From NCBI GenBank assembly GCA_030639305.1, contig DAOWCY010000310.1, positions 1 through 5,748 of the forward strand: a DNA stretch of 5,748 bases. The letters are read 5' to 3'. Under the pieces are notes generated by a model, which saw nothing but the letters and a program-made list of their open reading frames with translations, searched no databases and was not told the origin of the DNA. Below are positions 5,609-5,748 of the stretch, one piece after another (the stretch's first letter is position 1; each line of letters opens with the position of its first letter). Source of the stretch: JAGLQA01 sp023135565 (lineage in GTDB: Bacteria; Acidobacteriota; Aminicenantia; UBA2199). The position numbers and the translations under genes are program-made.

Positions 5609-5748
5609 GGTAGTGTCAAAAGTTTCATGAAAAAGAATGATAGAAATTTTTAGTTCTTTGACTTATTAGTTAGCCAGGTTAAACCTCAAAAACCATAAAT
5701 ATCCGTAGAGAGTTTTGGTTCATGTATTGGTTCAGCGTGAAATGGAAA
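5609..5748. mobile_element. Possible insertion-sequence end after the propeller gene
   Basis: The sequence directly after the propeller stop codon begins GGGTAGTGTCAAAAGTTTC, which resembles the terminal inverted repeats of some IS256/mutator-type elements as I remember them. GTCAAA (5615-5620) recurs in inverted form as TTTGAC (5657-5662). No open frame of note starts before the window ends, and the matching far end of any element is not visible. TTGGTTCA also occurs twice near the right edge. The assignment rests on resemblance only. No convincing terminator for the propeller gene is seen here. Confidence 0.25.

Noticed and set aside
1..5748. CRISPR array, tRNA, rRNA or known riboswitch
   Set aside because: No regularly spaced repeats, no cloverleaf with a T-arm motif and no recognisable riboswitch core were seen on either strand.

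Overview
The window reads as ordinary chromosome from an uncultured-type bacterium, with degraded mobile DNA at its left edge and possibly its right edge. Two features suggest Candidatus Aminicenantes or a similar deep lineage: an exported six-bladed beta-propeller protein with a G-x-G-K-G-K-G-P-G-E-F motif, and an exported erythromycin-esterase-family protein carrying sugar-binding-like and carboxypeptidase-regulatory-like modules. This placement is an inference from protein style. No rRNA, tRNA or other phylogenetic marker is present. Base composition is mosaic: the esterase gene is clearly GC-rich, the glmU-like gene intermediate, and the propeller gene and intergenic regions AT-rich.

Layout. 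Positions 1-214 hold the 3' end of a probable transposase gene, cut by the window edge. An extended -10 promoter follows it and leads to a large forward gene (283-2745), which encodes a secreted or lipid-anchored multidomain erythromycin-esterase-like protein. That gene converges, across about 226 bases, with a reverse-strand gene (2972-3940) for a short GlmU-type N-acetylglucosamine-1-phosphate uridylyltransferase lacking the acetyltransferase half. A 600-base divergent intergenic region (3941-4540) has no convincing gene but three strong sigma70-type promoters: two facing left toward glmU and one facing right. The rightward one drives an exported beta-propeller protein (4541-5608). The last 140 bases (5609-5748) resemble the end of an insertion sequence but hold no gene.

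How the genes relate. The three complete genes are in alternating orientation, each appears to have its own promoter, and they do not form an operon or a recognisable system. Two act at or beyond the cell envelope (esterase-like, propeller), and GlmU supplies UDP-GlcNAc for the envelope, but no direct functional link is visible.

I found no previously undescribed multi-gene system. The best leads are small: a leaderless glmU start under a near-consensus promoter, an exact-consensus promoter with no obvious gene, a probable in-frame repeat insertion inside the esterase domain, and a pair of related GC hairpins between genes.
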